A DNA stretch of 64,000 bases from positions 8,852,001-8,916,000 of the forward strand of contig NZ_CP108088.1 of assembly GCF_036192275.1 (NCBI RefSeq), read 5' to 3'. Origin of the DNA: Streptomyces sp. NBC_00250. GTDB lineage: Bacteria > Actinomycetota > Actinomycetes > Streptomycetales > Streptomycetaceae. Under the pieces are notes generated by a model, which did not search any database, was not told where the DNA came from, and saw only the letters and a list, made by a program, of their open reading frames with translations. Both the position numbers and the translations under genes were made by a program. Below, one piece after another: positions 61,768-64,000 of the stretch (positions within the stretch are counted from its first letter, which is position 1; each line of letters starts with the position of its first letter).

Positions 61768-62217
61768 ATGAGTAGAGACGCCGAGGTCATCGTGCTCGCC
61801 CGCTGGTCGGACGAGGTGATGGAACCGCTGACCCAGGACGACCCGGAACGCACGTGGCGAGGCCGTTTCGTCCCGATAGCGGGGCACTGGGGCTACGAGT
61901 TCGGGTGGGCCCTGGAGTTCGAGAAAATGCATGCCCGCAAGGGCCTGCTCAGGCACCTGGAGTCGCTGCCGTGGCCGCATCCGCATACGGTGCAAGTTCT
62001 GCTTCGCGACCAGGACGACGACTGCTTCGGGCTATGGATGTTCCAGGAGGGCCGGCTGGTGGAAGTCACCATTCCGCGCACCGAGCGTTTCCACCAGCCG
62101 GCACCGCCCAATGAGGACTTCGACCCCGACCCGGGCATGCTGCTGCGCACCGACCAAGACAGCGCCCTGCCCGAGCAGACCCCGGAAGCACGCCGAGACA
62201 CCCGATCACCCTGGTAG
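61768..62217 (+). CDS. Hypothetical protein, paralogue of 25966-26397
   Basis: A 149-aa soluble protein. Shared with the gene at 25966: VIVLARWSDEVMEPLT, TWRGRFVPI, RHLESLPW, VQVLLRDQDDDCFGLWMF and LVEVTIPRTERFH. The acidic DQDDD run is again followed by a tryptophan strand. The C-terminal 35 residues differ. ATG 61768 is set by the shared start. It sits between two degraded IS5 elements. Confidence 0.75.
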   Translation: MSRDAEVIVLARWSDEVMEPLTQDDPERTWRGRFVPIAGHWGYEFGWALEFEKMHARKGLLRHLESLPWPHPHTVQVLLRDQDDDCFGLWMFQEGRLVEVTIPRTERFHQPAPPNEDFDPDPGMLLRTDQDSALPEQTPEARRDTRSPW

Positions 62218-62329
62218 ACCGAGTTCGACAGCTCATCTTGGGACGTCGGGGCTGTCGACGCGCGCGTACTCAGCGAACTGCGCCACCACTACCCAGGTGC
62301 CGACAAGCTCCGAACGAGGCGTTTCATTG

Positions 62330-62975
62330 CGGACGGAGCCATAGCCGGATAGCAGCCACGGTGACCGTCCCGTGGAAGACGTACGCCCGCTTGTCGAAGC
62401 GCGTGGCGACGGCTCGGAAGTTCTTGAGCCGGTTGATGGTCCGCTCGACCTCGTTGCGGCGGCGGTAGATCGTCTTGTCGAAGCCTGTGGCCGGCCTCGG
62501 CCACCTGGGCTGCCGCGGCGCCGGCGGTTGGCCCGCTGGTCTCTCGGCTCGGGGATCGTGTGCCTGATCTGGCGTCTGCGCAGGTGACGCCGATTACGGC
62601 GTGATGAGTACGCCGTATCTTCCCCGATATGGTCGGGCCGAGTGCGCGGCAAGTCGTGGAATCGACGCTGACCATGCTCCAGTCGATCCGGTCCTCGGCA
62701 TCGGCGTCGGCCGGCCTGGACGGCCCGCAGGATCCTCTCCCACGTGCCGTCCGCCGACCACCTGCGATGACTATCGTGAACCGTCTTCCAGCTACCGAAG
62801 CAGGGAGGCAGGTCCCGCCAGGGGATGCCGGTCCGCTGCCGGAACGGAATCCCGTTGATCACACGGCGGTGGGATTGCCAGCGCCCACCCCGCCCGCGAT
62901 TCGTCGGCAAGTGCGGCTCCAGTCGAGCCCACTCTTCATCCGAGTTGTGATCGGTGTCGGAGATTGTTCGATGTG
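62330..62975 (-). pseudogene. IS5-type transposase pseudogene
   Basis: Minus-strand frames read DEEWARLEPHLPTNRGRGG, then GIPWRDLPPCFGSWKTVHDS, then (other frame) MVSVDSTTCRALGP, and later RRNEVERTINRLKNFRAVAT and RAYVFHGTVTVAAI in a third frame. The middle of the DDE domain is deleted. It cannot give a working transposase. Confidence 0.82.
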
Positions 62976-63069
62976 GCGTGGCGGTGTGCGCGGCCGCCGC
63001 GGCGACGGCCAATGCTGGGGCCCACCGCTGCAGCCCGCTGGTGTCGGCGGCGGTCTATAGCCTGTCGCA

Positions 63070-63594
63070 ATGATCCGTAGTGTGTTTGAGCAGCGTCCGC
63101 TTGATGCTGCCGTCGCTGACGCCGGGAGCGCGACGCTGGAGTTCGACCGGGCCAGGGCCTGGTTGCGCTCTGCGCTGGTTGGCGCCGTGGAGCCGTTGGG
63201 CGCCGAGGTGTGGGTCCTGGATGCAGCCCTGGAGCAGATCGTGCTGGTCAGGCATCCGTGGCGCGGGCTGGTCCCGCCAGGTGGCAAGGTTGAGCCCGGA
63301 GAGTGTCCGCGTGATGGCGCGGCCCGGGAACTGGCCGAGGAGACTGGGCTGCGGCCACGGTTGTTGGAGCGGCCCGCCGCGGTGGCAGTGCGGTCGTTCG
63401 GCCCGGGTTTGCCGGAGACGCTGTCCCTCTCCTATGCCGCGATCGGCGACCCGGAACAGCCGCTGATCGCGGAGGACGGGCAGCACGCGGCCTGGATGCG
63501 GCTGGACCAGGGCTGGGAGAGTTGCTTCCCCGATGACGTGCTGCGCGTCCGACAGTACGTGAAGCTTCTGAGATCGGGTTCCTCTGCCTGGTGA
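63070..63594 (+). CDS. Nudix hydrolase
   Basis: A 174-aa protein. The Nudix box GGKVEPGECPRDGAARELAE continues to ETGL (71-94) and fits GX5EX7REUXEEXGU, so the metal-binding glutamates are intact. A first half with VWVLDAALEQIVLVRHPWRGL and a C-terminal AWMRLDQGWE are typical. It hydrolyses a nucleoside diphosphate linked to a second group; substrate unknown. It lies between two IS5 remnants. Confidence 0.92.
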   Translation: MIRSVFEQRPLDAAVADAGSATLEFDRARAWLRSALVGAVEPLGAEVWVLDAALEQIVLVRHPWRGLVPPGGKVEPGECPRDGAARELAEETGLRPRLLERPAAVAVRSFGPGLPETLSLSYAAIGDPEQPLIAEDGQHAAWMRLDQGWESCFPDDVLRVRQYVKLLRSGSSAW

Positions 63595-63679
63595 GTGTGG
63601 CCGTGCCTGGTTCTGTGATGCCGTCTTGCGGACTTCGGGCCGCGGCCGGTTCGGACGCTGGTAGAACGCTGCCGTGACG

Positions 63680-64000
63680 CGACGACGCGACGCGAACTGA
63701 GCGACAGTGAGTGGGAGTTGATCGGGCCGTTCTTGCCGGTCGGCCGATACGGCCTACCCGCATCGGCTTCGTGAGCAGTTCGAGGGTGTGCTCTGGCGGT
63801 TCCGCAGCGGTGGCCAGTGGCGAGAGATGCCTGCGGAGTTCGGTGACTGGCAGACGTCTACGACCGCTGCGCCCAGTGGCGTGACGCGGGCGTGTTCAGC
63901 GCGCTGATGGAGGCGGTGATCGCGGAGGCCGCCCGGCGCGGTCAGGCGGAGATGTCGCTGGTCAGCGTGGATTCCACGGTGGCTCGCGCGCACCCACGAC
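63680..64000 (+). mobile_element. Degraded IS5-type transposase, cut by the window edge
   Basis: Frames in succession read LSDSEWELIGPFLPVGRYG, then HRLREQFEGVLWRFRSGGQW with REMPAEFGDW, then VYDRCAQWRDAGVFSALM and SLVSVDSTVARAH up to the edge. Two frame changes (near 63745 and 63855) show decay. Confidence 0.78.

Overview
The window is high-GC actinomycete DNA, most likely Streptomyces. Codons strongly favour G/C in the third position, GTG and TTG starts are common, and the gene families are typical of that genus: mycothiol-dependent maleylpyruvate isomerases, a SARP regulator, a STAND ATPase, DUF4253, DUF5713 and MpaB proteins. No rRNA, tRNA or CRISPR array was seen.

Left end (1-10.1 kb). 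One minus-strand gene, open through the left edge for 3,031 codons, encodes a hybrid assembly-line protein: FAAL, ACP, KS, AT, KR, ACP, condensation domain and a cut adenylation domain. It should activate a free fatty acid, extend it once with malonate to a 3-hydroxyacyl chain and join it to an amino acid, which is lipopeptide initiation. The rest of that cluster lies to the left. A 16-bp-stem hairpin and a GNAT gene with a 9-bp repeat tail sit upstream.

10.2-21.6 kb. A DctA-type symporter with a strong terminator, a decayed ABC exporter (two pseudogenes), a maleylpyruvate isomerase-like gene, a secreted-protein pseudogene with several frameshifts, an MpaB-family oxygenase followed by a coupled small protein and polyprenyl synthase pair, a large secreted alpha/beta hydrolase with Calx-beta-like modules, and a RimJ/RimL-type GNAT.

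21.9-24.9 kb. A compact RiPP-like locus: a 66-aa peptide with a two-cysteine, glycine-rich C-terminus, a strong hairpin attenuator, then a radical SAM protein with a CX13GX4C auxiliary-cluster motif. It is flanked by broken transposases, a truncated EF-Tu-like barrel gene and an orphan 3' gene remnant. This is the best candidate here for an undescribed system.

25-33.4 kb. Small metabolic and hypothetical genes (DUF4253, aldo/keto reductase, PPOX flavoprotein, HutD, NmrA-like reductase behind a MerR-type 19-bp-spacer promoter, GNAT, thioredoxin-like, AhpD-like) mixed with IS481 and IS5 remnants.

33.6-41.3 kb. A tightly coupled choline/glycine betaine operon: betaine-aldehyde dehydrogenase, choline dehydrogenase-type GMC enzyme, ABC ATPase, a repeat-built 97-codon ORF held between overlapping stop and start codons, a fused double permease, and a lipoprotein binding protein, closed by a hairpin terminator. 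It should import choline or betaine and oxidise choline for osmoprotection.

41.4-59 kb. DUF1906 glycoside-hydrolase-like protein, MerR-methyltransferase fusion, serine hydrolase, DUF4097, double GNAT, AhpD-like protein divergent from an AfsR-type SARP regulator, phosphodiester glycosidase, DUF5713, a STAND ATPase without its usual C-terminal repeats, and several small or secreted proteins.

59.5-64 kb. A transposase-rich end with three degraded IS5-type elements around a maleylpyruvate isomerase-like gene, a paralogue of the 26-kb hypothetical gene, and a Nudix hydrolase. Short tandem repeats (8-18 bp units) recur through the window, often directly after minus-strand stop codons.
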